Positions 1 through 8,237 are shown, numbered from the stretch's first letter. The stretch is DNA of 14,497 nucleotides from an uncultured Planctomycetaceae bacterium (GCA_903823545.1 CAIJTL010001222.1:1-14497), one strand, 5' to 3'. The notes: generated by a model from the letters alone, not told the origin. Translations and numbers: made by a program.

Positions 1-1346
1 AATTTCTTTGCTAAGCGATGCACTCCGATTTCGTAAGCATCAGGATCGGACCAGATCGCCATTTGAGCGATGACTTGGTTGGTAAAGCTGTTCGACATCA
101 CGAAGCTGGGATGCCCGGTCGCACATCCGAGGTTTACGAGTCGACCCTCCGCCAGCACGATAATCGCTTTGCCGTCTGGAAAAACCCACTTATCAACTTG
201 CGGCTTGATCTCGATGCGAGTGACGTCACCACGTCGCTTCAAGTGGCCGACGTCGATTTCACTATCAAAGTGACCGATGTTGCAGACGATCGCGTGATGT
301 TTCATGCGATCGAGATGCTCGCCCCGAATGACGTCGCTACAGCCAGTCGTCGTGACGAAGATGTCGCCGCGAGTCGCCGCGTCTTCCATCGTCGTGATTT
401 CGTAACCTTCCATCGCCGCTTGCAGCGCACAGATTGGATCAATCTCGGTGACGAGAACTCGAGCACCGAGGCTCTTCATTGAGTGGGCACAGCCTTTGCC
501 GACGTCACCATAACCAGCGACGACAACAACCTTGCCAGCAATCATGACGTCGGTCGCTCGCTTGATGCCGTCCGCGAGCGATTCACGGCAGCCGTAGAGG
601 TTGTCGAATTTGCTCTTCGTCACACTGTCGTTGACGTTGATCGCCGGGAACAACAACGTGCCCGCTTCGTGCATCTGATAAAGGCGATGGACACCGGTTG
701 TTGTTTCTTCGGTCACACCGCGAATGTTCTCAGCCGTGCGACGGAAGAAGCTGTTGTCTTCGGCCTGAATCTTGGCGAGCAACTTGAGAATGACGGCATA
801 CTCTTCATTCGTGGCGGTTGAGGAATCCGGTACCGATTCCGCTTTCTCAAACTCGACACCCTTGTGAACGAGCAACGTTGCATCGCCGCCGTCATCAAGA
901 ATCATGTTCGGTGTTCCGCCGTCCGGCCAGCGGAAAAGTTGGTCGGTACACCACCAGTATTCTTCGAGTGTTTCACCCTTCCATGCGAAGACCGGAACCC
1001 CTTGAGGATTCGTCGGAGTTCCATGCTTTCCGACAGCCACAGCAGCAGCCGCTTCGTCTTGAGTCGAAAAGATATTGCACGACGCCCAACGAACTTGAGC
1101 ACCCAACTCCGTCAGTGTTTCGATTAGGACTGCGGTCTCGATAGTCATGTGCAAGCTGCCGGCGATTCGTGCTCCCTTGAGCGGCTTTTGTTTGCCGTAT
1201 TTCGCTCGCAACGCCATCAGGCCGGGCATCTCGATTTCGGCCAATTCAATCTTTTTACGACCCAAATCAGCGAGGTTGATATCCCTCACCTGATATGGCA
1301 GAGCTTTGGTTGCGTTCGGAGCTTGGGGAACAAGCGTGGCAGACAT
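1..1346 (-). CDS. ahcY: Adenosylhomocysteinase (S-adenosyl-L-homocysteine hydrolase), C-terminus cut by window edge
   Basis: Cytosolic NAD-dependent enzyme that reversibly splits S-adenosylhomocysteine into adenosine and homocysteine, relieving product inhibition of methyltransferases. About 448 codons are in the window. Reading leftward, one sees the substrate-binding stretch [16 protein letters not shown] (about residue 55), the EEYWWCT segment, the catalytic and cofactor region [16 protein letters not shown] (about 240), the Rossmann glycine motif GYGDVGKG (about 278), [10 protein letters not shown], and [10 protein letters not shown] near the left end. The frame is open to base 1, so the family's usual C-terminal tail (roughly 40 residues, NAD-contacting Lys/Tyr) lies outside. 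The ATG at 1346 is preceded by AAGGA (1357-1361 on the complement) at a 10-nt spacing. It is divergent from metF, another methyl-cycle gene. Identification is by recognised family motifs and is very secure. Confidence 0.97.
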   Translation of the reverse strand, partial: MSATLVPQAPNATKALPYQVRDINLADLGRKKIELAEIEMPGLMALRAKYGKQKPLKGARIAGSLHMTIETAVLIETLTELGAQVRWASCNIFSTQDEAAAAVAVGKHGTPTNPQGVPVFAWKGETLEEYWWCTDQLFRWPDGGTPNMILDDGGDATLLVHKGVEFEKAESVPDSSTATNEEYAVILKLLAKIQAEDNSFFRRTAENIRGVTEETTTGVHRLYQMHEAGTLLFPAINVNDSVTKSKFDNLYGCRESLADGIKRATDVMIAGKVVVVAGYGDVGKGCAHSMKSLGARVLVTEIDPICALQAAMEGYEITTMEDAATRGDIFVTTTGCSDVIRGEHLDRMKHHAIVCNIGHFDSEIDVGHLKRRGDVTRIEIKPQVDKWVFPDGKAIIVLAEGRLVNLGCATGHPSFVMSNSFTNQVIAQMAIWSDPDAYEIGVHRLAKK

Positions 1347-1356
1347 GTGAAAGAAT

Positions 1357-1361
1357 TCCTT
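1357..1361 (-). promoter_or_regulatory. Ribosome binding site of ahcY
   Basis: AAGGA on the minus strand, 10 nt before the ATG at 1346. It supports that start over any other. Confidence 0.6.
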
Positions 1362-1397
1362 GGGTTCATTCGGCCAAAAATAGTCGAAATTCAACAA

Positions 1398-1413
1398 CGG
1401 CGAACGTTCGACG
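1398..1413. promoter_or_regulatory. Palindrome in ahcY-metF intergenic region, possible operator
   Basis: A perfect 10-bp palindrome CGAACGTTCG (1401-1410) is flanked by CGG and ACG, which extends the symmetry to 16 bp with one mismatched pair. It lies about 52 bp upstream of the ahcY start. It could be a binding site for a dimeric regulator. The half sites resemble CGAAC/GTTCG of Gram-positive LexA boxes but lack the 4-bp spacer of those boxes, so I do not assign a regulator. Confidence 0.3.
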
Positions 1414-1496
1414 ATGCGGAATCAACAATGCAAAAGGCAAAGGCGGAGTAAGTTAGGTGATGATTCGGCAATCAGCAACCAAGCTCTCCGGAGCGG

Positions 1497-1526
1497 TTGA
1501 GCCTTGTTTCCGAACCACCATAGAAT
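1497..1526 (+). promoter_or_regulatory. Weak sigma-70-like promoter candidate for metF
   Basis: TTGAGC (1497-1502) and TAGAAT (1521-1526) are separated by 18 bp and end 45 bp before the metF ATG. The match to the consensus is moderate and planctomycete promoters are poorly defined, so this is only a candidate. Confidence 0.25.
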
Positions 1527-1535
1527 CCGCCTCCC

Positions 1536-1552
1536 GCACACACGACGTGTGC
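1536..1552 (+). promoter_or_regulatory. GC-rich hairpin/palindrome in the metF leader
   Basis: GCACAC (1536-1541) pairs with GTGTGC (1547-1552) around a 5-nt loop. An alternative register gives a 13-bp palindrome, CACACGACGTGTG, at 1539-1551. It lies about 20 bp before the metF start and just after the candidate -10, where an operator or leader hairpin could act. No known riboswitch fold (SAM or SAH class) is recognised around it. Confidence 0.35.
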
Positions 1553-1571
1553 TGAGTAGAAAGAACCGTCA

Positions 1572-2435
1572 ATGCATATTCGAGATAACTACGGATCTGG
1601 AAAATTTGGACTGTCGATTGAGATATTTCCTCCAAAGACATCTGCCGGTGACGTGGCTCTGTTTGAGTCGCTCGATCGACTCATCGCGTTTAAGCCAGGA
1701 TTTGTCTCTTGCACCTACGGAGCCGGAGGTAGCACAAGCAAGCGAACGGTCGAATTGTGTGTTGAGATCCAACGACGCTACTCAGTCGCGGCAACATCGC
1801 ACTTCACTTGCGTCGGTTCAACGCGCGAAGAGCTCATCGACTGGCTGAAGTTCGCTCGTCAAAGCGGCATTCAAAACATTATGGCGCTTCGCGGTGACCC
1901 ACCGGTTGGTCAGGCGGACTTCAAACCGGTTGACGGAGGTTTGAGTTACGCCAATGAGTTGGTGGCTTTGATTCGTGAAAACTTCGGCGACATGGGAATC
2001 GGTGTTGGTGGATATCCGGAGAAGCATCCGGAAGCGCCAGATGCCGAAACCGATTTGAATAACCTCAAACGGAAAGTCGACGCTGGAGCGGATGCGATCT
2101 TCACGCAACTCTTTTTCGTCAACGACAACTTCTATCGCTTTCGGGACCGATGTGAGGAAGCTGGGATTCGCGTTCCAATTATCCCAGGAATCATGCCGGT
2201 GACGGAGTTCGCTCGAATTAAGCGCATCACAGCATTGTGCGGTGCGGTCTTTCCAGCGGCGCTTTCGTCGCAACTCGAAGCTGTTCAGACCGAGGAAGCC
2301 GCGCAATTCGAGATCGGCGTGAAATGGGCCATCCAGCAATGTCGCGACTTGGTCCAGCACGGCGTTCCCGGCTTGCATTTCTACGCACTCAACAAGTCTC
2401 CGGCCTGCGAGCAAATTCTGTCGGCGCTCAACTGA
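1572..2435 (+). CDS. metF: 5,10-methylenetetrahydrofolate reductase
   Basis: FAD-dependent cytosolic TIM-barrel enzyme that reduces 5,10-methylene-THF to 5-methyl-THF, the methyl donor for methionine synthesis. The 287 aa match the usual bacterial MetF length (about 290-300). Motifs in order: SIEIFPPKT with the catalytic-type Glu17 (equivalent to E. coli Glu28), [15 protein letters not shown] (45-59), [11 protein letters not shown] (78-88), ALRGDPP (105-111, FAD-contacting Asp109), [14 protein letters not shown] (144-157), [16 protein letters not shown] (170-185) and PIIPGIMPV (202-210). The ATG at 1572 has only a weak purine-rich stretch (AGAAAG) upstream. Divergent ahcY makes a methyl-cycle pair: MetF supplies the methyl group, AhcY the homocysteine acceptor. 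The DUF1080 gene starts 91 bp downstream and is probably functionally separate. Confidence 0.96.
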   Translation: MHIRDNYGSGKFGLSIEIFPPKTSAGDVALFESLDRLIAFKPGFVSCTYGAGGSTSKRTVELCVEIQRRYSVAATSHFTCVGSTREELIDWLKFARQSGIQNIMALRGDPPVGQADFKPVDGGLSYANELVALIRENFGDMGIGVGGYPEKHPEAPDAETDLNNLKRKVDAGADAIFTQLFFVNDNFYRFRDRCEEAGIRVPIIPGIMPVTEFARIKRITALCGAVFPAALSSQLEAVQTEEAAQFEIGVKWAIQQCRDLVQHGVPGLHFYALNKSPACEQILSALN

Positions 2436-2514
2436 TTGTTGGCTGCGGCGAGTTGCTTGCGAGCCGTCAAATATCCAAAAAACTGACTTCTTCGGCTGTC
2501 ATTCATTGCTTTCT

Positions 2515-2520
2515 GAGGAA
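2515..2520 (+). promoter_or_regulatory. Ribosome binding site deciding the DUF1080 start
   Basis: GAGGAA sits 6 nt before the ATG at 2527. This favours that ATG over an in-frame TTG at 2506, and the ATG also gives a normal signal peptide. Confidence 0.65.
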
Positions 2521-2526
2521 CCCACC

Positions 2527-3594
2527 ATGAGTTATTGGCGATCTATTGCTGTTGCGGTTGTTGTCTTCGCCTCAATGTTGTTGACAGGCCGTTCTTCGGT
2601 CGCGGCGGATGCTCCGTTGGTCGCCACGAGCGTTAGCCAAGTCGATCGCGATTATTGGTTCCAGGGTGAGTATCTCGGCAGCGCAAGGAACTCATGCGGC
2701 AAATGCCAGACGATGGGTTTGCAAGTCGTGGCTCTTGGTAAGAACGAATTCCAAGCGGTGTTGTTTACCGGCGGTCTGCCCGGCGGCGGCTGGTGGTCCG
2801 GCATGGAACAGCGTGAGTTCAAAGGGAGCCGCGATGGAGATGTGCTTCGATTAATCGGTGACTCACAACGGATCGAGATTCAGAAGAGTAAGGCGAACAT
2901 TCAATCGGTTTATCAACCGCCAACACCTGGTAGCGAGCAGGTTGTTTCGCTCGGCGAACTGATGCGAGTCGAACGTCGCAGCCAAACGCTCGGACTGCAG
3001 GCCCCCGCCGGAGCGACGGTTCTTTTCGACGGAACAAACACAGATCACTGGAAGAATGGACGAATCACCGACGACGGACTGTTGATGATCGGCACTGAGA
3101 CCAAGCAACACTTTCGCGACTTTCACATGCACATCGAATTTCAATTGCCGTATCAGCCAACCGCTCGCGGACAAGGTCGAGCGAATAGCGGCGTTTACAT
3201 TCAAAGCCGCTATGAAGTTCAAGTCCTCGATTCGTTCGGCCTGAAGGGTGAGTTCAACGAGTGCGCCTCGCTTTACCGATTCAAAGCTCCGGACACGAAT
3301 CTCTGCTTCCCGCCGCTCGTTTGGCAAACTTACGACATCGAATTTCAGTCACCGACTTTCGATGAGAACAACAAGAAGGTCTGCCCTGGTACGGTTTCAG
3401 TCTTTCACAATGGCGTCTTGGTGCAGAACCGAGTTGAGTTGGCCAACAAGACCGGTGGCGGTGCTGCAGAAGGAACAATCGGTTTACCGACCAAGCTTCA
3501 GGACCACGGCAACCCCGTCCGTTTCCGCAATATCTGGCTGATCAACCGGAGCAGCAATAGCGGAGATCAACTTGGTGTCGCCTCAGCCAATTGA
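2527..3594 (+). CDS. Secreted DUF1080 protein (3-keto-disaccharide hydrolase / LamG-like fold)
   Basis: 355 aa. The N-terminus is a Sec signal peptide: a short Arg-containing n-region, a hydrophobic core at about 7-20, and a likely cleavage near AADA (26-29). An N-terminal region (about 38-120) follows, with EYLG, a CGKC pair (Cys57, Cys60), LQVVALG and GGLPGGGWW. This matches a segment often fused to planctomycete DUF1080 proteins. The DUF1080 jelly-roll domain covers about 164-340: [54 protein letters not shown] and VRFRNIWL. The family (PF06439) is linked to hydrolysis of 3-keto-glycosides and glucan binding; the actual substrate here is unknown. An aldo/keto reductase gene starts 10 bp after the stop, so cotranscription is likely. 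The start is set by the GAGGAA site. Confidence 0.9.
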   Translation: MSYWRSIAVAVVVFASMLLTGRSSVAADAPLVATSVSQVDRDYWFQGEYLGSARNSCGKCQTMGLQVVALGKNEFQAVLFTGGLPGGGWWSGMEQREFKGSRDGDVLRLIGDSQRIEIQKSKANIQSVYQPPTPGSEQVVSLGELMRVERRSQTLGLQAPAGATVLFDGTNTDHWKNGRITDDGLLMIGTETKQHFRDFHMHIEFQLPYQPTARGQGRANSGVYIQSRYEVQVLDSFGLKGEFNECASLYRFKAPDTNLCFPPLVWQTYDIEFQSPTFDENNKKVCPGTVSVFHNGVLVQNRVELANKTGGGAAEGTIGLPTKLQDHGNPVRFRNIWLINRSSNSGDQLGVASAN

Positions 3595-3604
3595 AAGTGA
3601 ATTA

Positions 3605-4369
3605 ATGCAAACTCGACGGCTGGGAAAATCGGGGCTCGATGTCACGCCGTTGGGGTTTGGCTCTTTCAAGATTGGGCGGAACGAGAAGATCAAGTACGCG
3701 CAGGCTTACGATCTTCCGGACGATACTACGACAGAGCGGTTGCTGAACGGCGTTTTGGATTCCGGTATCAATCTGATCGACACTGCTCCGGCGTATGGCC
3801 TCAGCGAAGAGCGGATCGGTCGCTTCTTATCGCATCGACGACAGGACTTCGTGCTCTCCACGAAAGTCGGCGAACAGTTTGAGCGAGGTGAGTCGCATTA
3901 CGACTTCTCCGGTGCGGGTGTGCGAGCGAGCGTTGCCAAAAGTTTGCGTCGCTTGCGGACGGACGTCATCGACATGCTTTTCGTGCATGCGCACGGCGAT
4001 GACGTCACGATTCAGCAGCAGGGCGATTTGGTTCTCACGCTGCAAAAGTTGCAGCAAGCGGGATATGTCCGCTGCCTTGGCTTTTCGGGAAAGACGATTG
4101 CCGGAGCCACAGCGGCGCTCGATTGGGCGGACGTGCTGATGGTGGAGTATCACCTCAACGATGAGTCGCACGCGGAAATCATGCAGACCGCGGCGAGTCG
4201 AGGAATTGGCATCATCGTGAAGAAAGGTCTTGCGTCAGGAGCTTTGCCCGCAGCCGATGCGCTTCGGTTTGTCCTGTCGAACTCGAATGTCGGCAGCGTG
4301 ATCGTTGGCGGCTTGAGCCTAGAACATGTGCAAGCAAATATCGCCGTGGCAGCCTCTCTTGAGGGTTGA
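3605..4369 (+). CDS. Aldo/keto reductase family oxidoreductase
   Basis: 254 aa (ATG at 3605), shorter than most AKRs (about 280-330). It opens with [19 protein letters not shown], the classic AKR first strand. The catalytic tetrad is visible: Asp59 in [10 protein letters not shown], Tyr64 in the same motif, Lys87 in VLSTKVG, and His128 in DMLFVHAH. Late motifs are VRCLGFSGK (155-163), [13 protein letters not shown] (202-214) and the NADP-pocket segment [20 protein letters not shown] (227-246). The family reduces aldehydes/ketones or oxidises sugars with NAD(P)H; the substrate cannot be told from sequence. The gene begins 10 bp after a DUF1080 gene, which suggests keto-sugar chemistry, but this is inference. 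An in-frame TTG at 3572 would overlap the DUF1080 gene; the ATG matches the family N-terminus better. Confidence 0.9.
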   Translation: MQTRRLGKSGLDVTPLGFGSFKIGRNEKIKYAQAYDLPDDTTTERLLNGVLDSGINLIDTAPAYGLSEERIGRFLSHRRQDFVLSTKVGEQFERGESHYDFSGAGVRASVAKSLRRLRTDVIDMLFVHAHGDDVTIQQQGDLVLTLQKLQQAGYVRCLGFSGKTIAGATAALDWADVLMVEYHLNDESHAEIMQTAASRGIGIIVKKGLASGALPAADALRFVLSNSNVGSVIVGGLSLEHVQANIAVAASLEG

Positions 4370-4419
4370 ACGGTGATTGCTCATGAGTCATTGTTGCAGC
4401 GCCTGTATCACTTCACCGT
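4370..4419 (+). other. Weak inverted repeat after the aldo/keto reductase gene
   Basis: ACGGTGA (4370-4376) and TCACCGT (4413-4419) can pair around a 36-nt loop just after the AKR stop. There is no T-run, so it is not a convincing intrinsic terminator. Nothing else is recognised in the 93-bp gap before moxR. Confidence 0.2.
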
Positions 4420-4462
4420 CTACATCACTTCTCTGATGACTCCTCTCGAATAACGACGCAAC

Positions 4463-5413
4463 ATGACTGACACCGTCTGGGCCGATGCACATGCGAAACT
4501 GGACCGACTCAAACAGAACCTCGCGACGGTCATCGAAGGGAAGACGCACTGCATCGATATCTTGACGATCGCACTGCTCGCAGGTGGTTCGGTATTGATG
4601 GAAGACGTGCCTGGTGTCGGTAAGACGACCTTAGCCAAAGCACTCGCGCGATCCATCGACTTGAGCTTTCATCGAATTCAATTCACTCCCGATTTGCTCC
4701 CCGCCGACATTCTTGGTTCGTCGATTTACAACCCGAACGACGGCACCTTTTCGTTTCGCAAAGGGCCGATTTTCTGTCACGTTTTGCTGGCCGATGAAAT
4801 CAATCGCGCGTCACCGCGAACACAATCCGCGTTGCTAGAAGCGATGAGCGAATCGCAGGCGACCATCGAAGGGGAACGACACGTTCTCGCTGAACCGTTC
4901 ATCGTCCTGGCGACGCAAAATCCGGTGGAGTTTCATGGGACGTATCCGCTGCCTGAAGCGCAGCTCGATCGCTTTTTGGTGTTGCTCGATTTGGGTTACC
5001 CAGACATGGAAACCGAAGTCGGAATCTTGTTTGCCCATCAAGAAGTCGATCCGCTCGATAGCTTGCAGCCGGTGTTGACCGGCGATGAGCTGGTGACGAT
5101 TCAACATGAGGTTCGGCATGTACGAGTCGAGCCAACAGTGGCTCGCTACATCGTGGAGATCGTCAATCAAACTCGCCACGAACCACGACTGAAACTTGGC
5201 GTCAGCCCGCGCGGATCGTTGATGCTGTTTCGAGCGGCTCAGGCAGCAGCTTTCGCAAAAGGGCGCAACTATGTCTTGCCAGATGACGTGCAAGAACTCG
5301 CAGGTTACGTCCTATCGCACCGAGTCATTCTGACTCCACAAACCAAATACGGTGGCGTCACCAAGAGCGACGTGATCGCGGAGATCTTGAAGAGAGTTCC
5401 GGTGCCGACGTAG
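4463..5413 (+). CDS. MoxR-family AAA+ ATPase
   Basis: 316 aa, the usual length for MoxR/AAA_3 proteins. These are cytosolic chaperone-like ATPases that help mature or regulate partner proteins, often VWA-domain ones. Motifs: Walker A PGVGKTT (50-56), Walker B VLLADEINR (107-115), the pre-sensor block PRTQSALLEAMSE, sensor 1 LATQNPVEFHG (149-159), Arg-finger region LPEAQLDRFL (163-172), and sensor 2 GVSPRG (246-251). The C-terminal helical lid holds the typical YVLPDDVQELAGYVLSHR. An in-frame TAA at 4451-4453 makes the ATG at 4463 the first possible ATG; no clear Shine-Dalgarno precedes it. The usual partners (DUF58, VWA and transglutaminase genes) are absent here: the next gene is a ROK kinase 46 bp on. 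The specific role therefore stays open. Confidence 0.93.
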   Translation: MTDTVWADAHAKLDRLKQNLATVIEGKTHCIDILTIALLAGGSVLMEDVPGVGKTTLAKALARSIDLSFHRIQFTPDLLPADILGSSIYNPNDGTFSFRKGPIFCHVLLADEINRASPRTQSALLEAMSESQATIEGERHVLAEPFIVLATQNPVEFHGTYPLPEAQLDRFLVLLDLGYPDMETEVGILFAHQEVDPLDSLQPVLTGDELVTIQHEVRHVRVEPTVARYIVEIVNQTRHEPRLKLGVSPRGSLMLFRAAQAAAFAKGRNYVLPDDVQELAGYVLSHRVILTPQTKYGGVTKSDVIAEILKRVPVPT

Positions 5414-5449
5414 CGGTGGTTTTTATCGTTCTTCATCGAATTAAGCCTG

Positions 5450-5453
5450 AAGG
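5450..5453 (+). promoter_or_regulatory. Ribosome binding site of the ROK kinase, inside a small hairpin
   Basis: AAGG lies 6 nt before the ATG at 5460. It overlaps a short stem, AGCC (5444-5447) with GGCT (5452-5455), which might modulate access. That last point is speculative. Confidence 0.4.
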
Positions 5454-5459
5454 CTCAGC

Positions 5460-6485
5460 ATGTTTCTCGGAATTGAAATCGGTGGTACGAAGTTGCAGCT
5501 TGGTGTCGGCACGGGCGATGGTCCGCCGTTGGTGGCAATGGAACGTCGCGACGTCGATCGAGCGAAAGGAGCGGCGTCGATTCGCGATCAGATTTTGGAA
5601 GCGGGGCGATCGTTACTCAGTCGATTTCCTGTCCAAGGAGTCGGATATGGTTTCGGTGGCCCGGTGAACTCAGCGACCGGCCGAGTGATTACGAGCCATC
5701 AAGTCGCCGGTTGGACCGACTTTCCAATTGTCGAATGGACTCGCGAAGCATTCGGCCTTCCGGTTCGACTTGGCAACGATTGCGATGTCGCAGCACTTGC
5801 CGAGGCGACTTACGGTGCTGGTCGCGGATCAGGGACCGTCTTCTACATCACAGTCGGAACCGGAATCGGTGGCGGCCTCGTGATTGATGGCAAATTGCAG
5901 GGTGCCGGGCGAATGGCGATTGCTGAGATCGGCCACTTGCGACCGGGGCCGCTGGCTGATGACTCGCATCACACCGTTGAGTCACTCGCTGCCGGGCCAG
6001 GAATTGAAGCGGCGGCTCGCGCATTGCTGACTGGCGAGAAGCAACATCCGCTGATCGTTAACGGAGCATTTCATGCGTCGGACGTTTCGATTCAATGGCC
6101 AGACAAAGCTCCGACTGACAAGGCATCTGCCGACACCGAAGACTTGCTCAGCCGTTGTTTGGGAAACGTCGAACAACTGACGGGAAAAATGGTGGCGCAG
6201 TCAGCGGCGAACGGAAATCTCATCGCGTTGGCTGCGTTACATCAGATGCACGTGACGCTCGGCTGGGCGATCGGTCAAATGGTGACGCTGTTGTCGCCGC
6301 ATGTCGTCGTGATTGGTGGCGGCGTGTCGTTGATGGGGAACGAACTCTTCTTTGAACCGCTGCGAAACCAAGTTCGACGATTTGTGTTTCCTCCGCTGGC
6401 CGACTCAGTCAGAATCGTCCCGGCTGAGTTGGATGAAGAAGTTGTCGTGCATGGAGCGGTCGCCTTAGCAGCTCAAGCGAGGTAA
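5460..6485 (+). CDS. ROK-family sugar kinase (glucokinase-like), lacking the cysteine zinc motif
   Basis: 341 aa ASKHA-fold protein of the ROK family (sugar kinases and repressors). There is no N-terminal DNA-binding domain, so it should be a kinase. Phosphate-1 motif LGIEIGGTKLQLGVG (3-17); GFGGPVN (64-70); catalytic Asp107 in LGNDCDVAALAE; phosphate-2 motif TVGTGIGGGLVIDG (131-144); EIGH (156-159); adenosine motif VVVIGGGVSL (282-291). The usual zinc motif CxCGxxGCxE after the conserved GH is missing: the stretch 160-180 has no cysteine and reads ADDSHHTVES at its centre. The insert at about 192-230 is hydrophilic. The AAGG RBS supports the start. The next gene begins 12 bp downstream with its RBS overlapping this stop codon, suggesting translational coupling. 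The sugar substrate is unknown. Confidence 0.9.
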   Translation: MFLGIEIGGTKLQLGVGTGDGPPLVAMERRDVDRAKGAASIRDQILEAGRSLLSRFPVQGVGYGFGGPVNSATGRVITSHQVAGWTDFPIVEWTREAFGLPVRLGNDCDVAALAEATYGAGRGSGTVFYITVGTGIGGGLVIDGKLQGAGRMAIAEIGHLRPGPLADDSHHTVESLAAGPGIEAAARALLTGEKQHPLIVNGAFHASDVSIQWPDKAPTDKASADTEDLLSRCLGNVEQLTGKMVAQSAANGNLIALAALHQMHVTLGWAIGQMVTLLSPHVVVIGGGVSLMGNELFFEPLRNQVRRFVFPPLADSVRIVPAELDEEVVVHGAVALAAQAR

Positions 6486-6488
6486 GGG
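6484..6488 (+). promoter_or_regulatory. Ribosome binding site overlapping the ROK stop codon
   Basis: AAGGG begins inside the TAA of the ROK gene and lies 9 nt before the ATG at 6498. This supports both the start choice and coupled translation of the two genes. Confidence 0.55.
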
Positions 6489-6497
6489 TGTCAGCAG

Positions 6498-8237
6498 ATG
6501 AGAGTCGCCGTGACTTGCGAATGCGGACACGTGACCGAACCCGACACGCAGGATGTGTCGCACGAGTCGGCGAGTGGATCAACTCACGCTGAGGCGCTAG
6601 CGATTCGGTTCTGCTCCCAATGCGGTCGCTCGCTCGCTGGAGCAACGCCTCTTCTGCAAGCGCCTCCCGTTGAGGCAACTTCGGGACCACGAACTTTCCA
6701 ACAGTTGTGGCAATCGCGTCTGAACGCGACCGAGGAAACAACGCTGCCACAGGCGACATCAAGCGAATCGACGGCCAACACAGCAAGCGACGAGACATCC
6801 GGTCGACGCAGTTTGTGGGCGGTGATGGGTGGATCTGCTGACCAGTCTCAACGGGACGATCATGTCGCTCAGCAGAGTTTACCGGCATCGACCTCAGGTC
6901 CGCACCACAACTCAGGCATTGCGCCGACAACTCACGTGGCGTCAGAGATCAACGCTTCTGAGCCGAGCAAACCGAAGGGTTTGTGGAGCGTCATGCCTGC
7001 GTCGGTGTCGCCCTCCTTGAACGCCGGTCACGAACACGAAACTGTGAGCGACCAACCGGTCGATCTGAAATCGCAGCCGTCAGACGAAAAGCTCACTTCG
7101 ACGCCCAACGTCGGTCGAGATTCATCGCCAATTTCATCGATTCCCTCAACGGTTCCAGGTGTATGGGGCGCACAACCGCACGGATCAGCTCAGGGGGACG
7201 CAGCGACTGCGAGCGCCGGCTCATCAAGCACATCGCAACCAATTCGACCATCCTTGTTGGGATTGAGGCGACTCAGTGCAGGGCCAATTGACGAAGACGA
7301 GGACTATGGTGCGGAATGGTGTTGGCAGGCCATCGCAGCGTTGGTCCTCGGAATAGCCGCGATCTTTCTGGCCGCATTGAGTCTTAAACCCGGATGGCTT
7401 GTTCGGTTTCCTTCGTTGGTCGTGGGAATCGTCGCGCTGATGGTTGGTTTCACCGCGATCGGAGATGTGCGGAGAGCTCGCGGGCAACTGAAAGGCCGGT
7501 TTGCTGCGGTGGCGGGGATCGTGCTCGGAGCACTCGGCATGTTGCTCGCGCCGTTGCTGTTCGCACGCATGGGAGATTCATGGCGAGAGAACGCCGGACG
7601 GGAAGTGATCGCGAATCGCTTACGGCAAATCGGCTCGGCACTCGATCAACATCACACTCAACACGGTCAGTTTCCGCCAGCGGTTGTCTATTCCAAACGA
7701 GTCGATGCGAAGCAGCCGCTGCATGGTTGGATGACCGCGTTGCTTCCGTTTCTGGGACACGAACCAGTTCATCGTCGTATCGACCTCACTCAGTCTTTCG
7801 ACTCACCCGGAAACGTCGCTCCGATGCAACAGATTATTCCGGAGTTTCTCGTCCCTGGCCGAAAGCCTGTTCGCTCGCAGCGAGGCCTCGGCATCACTCA
7901 CTTTGCCGGTGTCGGTGGAGAAGCGGTGAATGAGCAAGTCGGCTTGATGCACCTCGGCATCTTTTCCGAAGAGGGAGCCGTGCGCCGCGAACAGATCACT
8001 GATGGCCTCGCTCAAACCATCATCGTCGGCGAAATCGTGGACCCACTTCCCGCTTGGGGCGAACCGGGCAACCTGCGGTCAATCGGCAATGGCTTGAACA
8101 AGCAATTCCACGGCTTCGGTAACCCAGCCGGAACTGGTGCCACATTTCTGCACGCCGACGGCTCCGTGAAGTTCTATTCCAACAAGACCGATCGCCGAGT
8201 TCTGCAACAACTCGAAACTCGCGACGGCGGGAATTGA
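6498..8237 (+). CDS. Chimeric membrane protein: zinc ribbon, LW-repeat linker, transmembrane core, DUF1559-like C-terminus
   Basis: 579 aa, function unknown. Residues 7-42 hold a CxC...CxxC set (Cys7, Cys9, Cys39, Cys42), a likely zinc ribbon. Residues 45-265 are Ser/Thr/Pro/Gln-rich and probably disordered, with spaced short aromatic motifs: QLWQS (69), SLWAVM (105), GLWSVM (161), GVWGAQ (221). An acidic patch EDEDY (266-270) precedes three hydrophobic segments at about 277-297, 299-321 and 335-356, resembling DUF4190-type membrane modules. The C-terminal part (about 363-579) resembles planctomycete DUF1559 proteins: an early ANRLRQIGSALDQHH helix, GWMTALLPFLG, TDGLAQTIIVGE and the closing LHADGSVKF. 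DUF1559 proteins usually carry a type IV pilin-like N-terminus; here it is replaced by the ribbon and membrane block. The gene is likely cotranscribed with the ROK kinase. Confidence 0.82.
   Translation: MRVAVTCECGHVTEPDTQDVSHESASGSTHAEALAIRFCSQCGRSLAGATPLLQAPPVEATSGPRTFQQLWQSRLNATEETTLPQATSSESTANTASDETSGRRSLWAVMGGSADQSQRDDHVAQQSLPASTSGPHHNSGIAPTTHVASEINASEPSKPKGLWSVMPASVSPSLNAGHEHETVSDQPVDLKSQPSDEKLTSTPNVGRDSSPISSIPSTVPGVWGAQPHGSAQGDAATASAGSSSTSQPIRPSLLGLRRLSAGPIDEDEDYGAEWCWQAIAALVLGIAAIFLAALSLKPGWLVRFPSLVVGIVALMVGFTAIGDVRRARGQLKGRFAAVAGIVLGALGMLLAPLLFARMGDSWRENAGREVIANRLRQIGSALDQHHTQHGQFPPAVVYSKRVDAKQPLHGWMTALLPFLGHEPVHRRIDLTQSFDSPGNVAPMQQIIPEFLVPGRKPVRSQRGLGITHFAGVGGEAVNEQVGLMHLGIFSEEGAVRREQITDGLAQTIIVGEIVDPLPAWGEPGNLRSIGNGLNKQFHGFGNPAGTGATFLHADGSVKFYSNKTDRRVLQQLETRDGGN

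Noticed and set aside
18..821. Plus-strand open frames of 154 and 112 aa
   Set aside because: They lie antisense to ahcY, whose translation is unmistakable. They show no family resemblance.
1347..1571. SAH or SAM riboswitch in the ahcY/metF leaders
   Set aside because: I could not find the conserved cores of known classes on either strand; only simple palindromes are visible.
1818..2414. 198-aa minus-strand open frame
   Set aside because: It is a shadow of metF on the opposite strand, with no RBS or recognisable motif.
2506..2526. TTG start for the DUF1080 protein
   Set aside because: It would place polar, acidic residues before the signal peptide and sit upstream of the clear GAGGAA site that serves the ATG at 2527.
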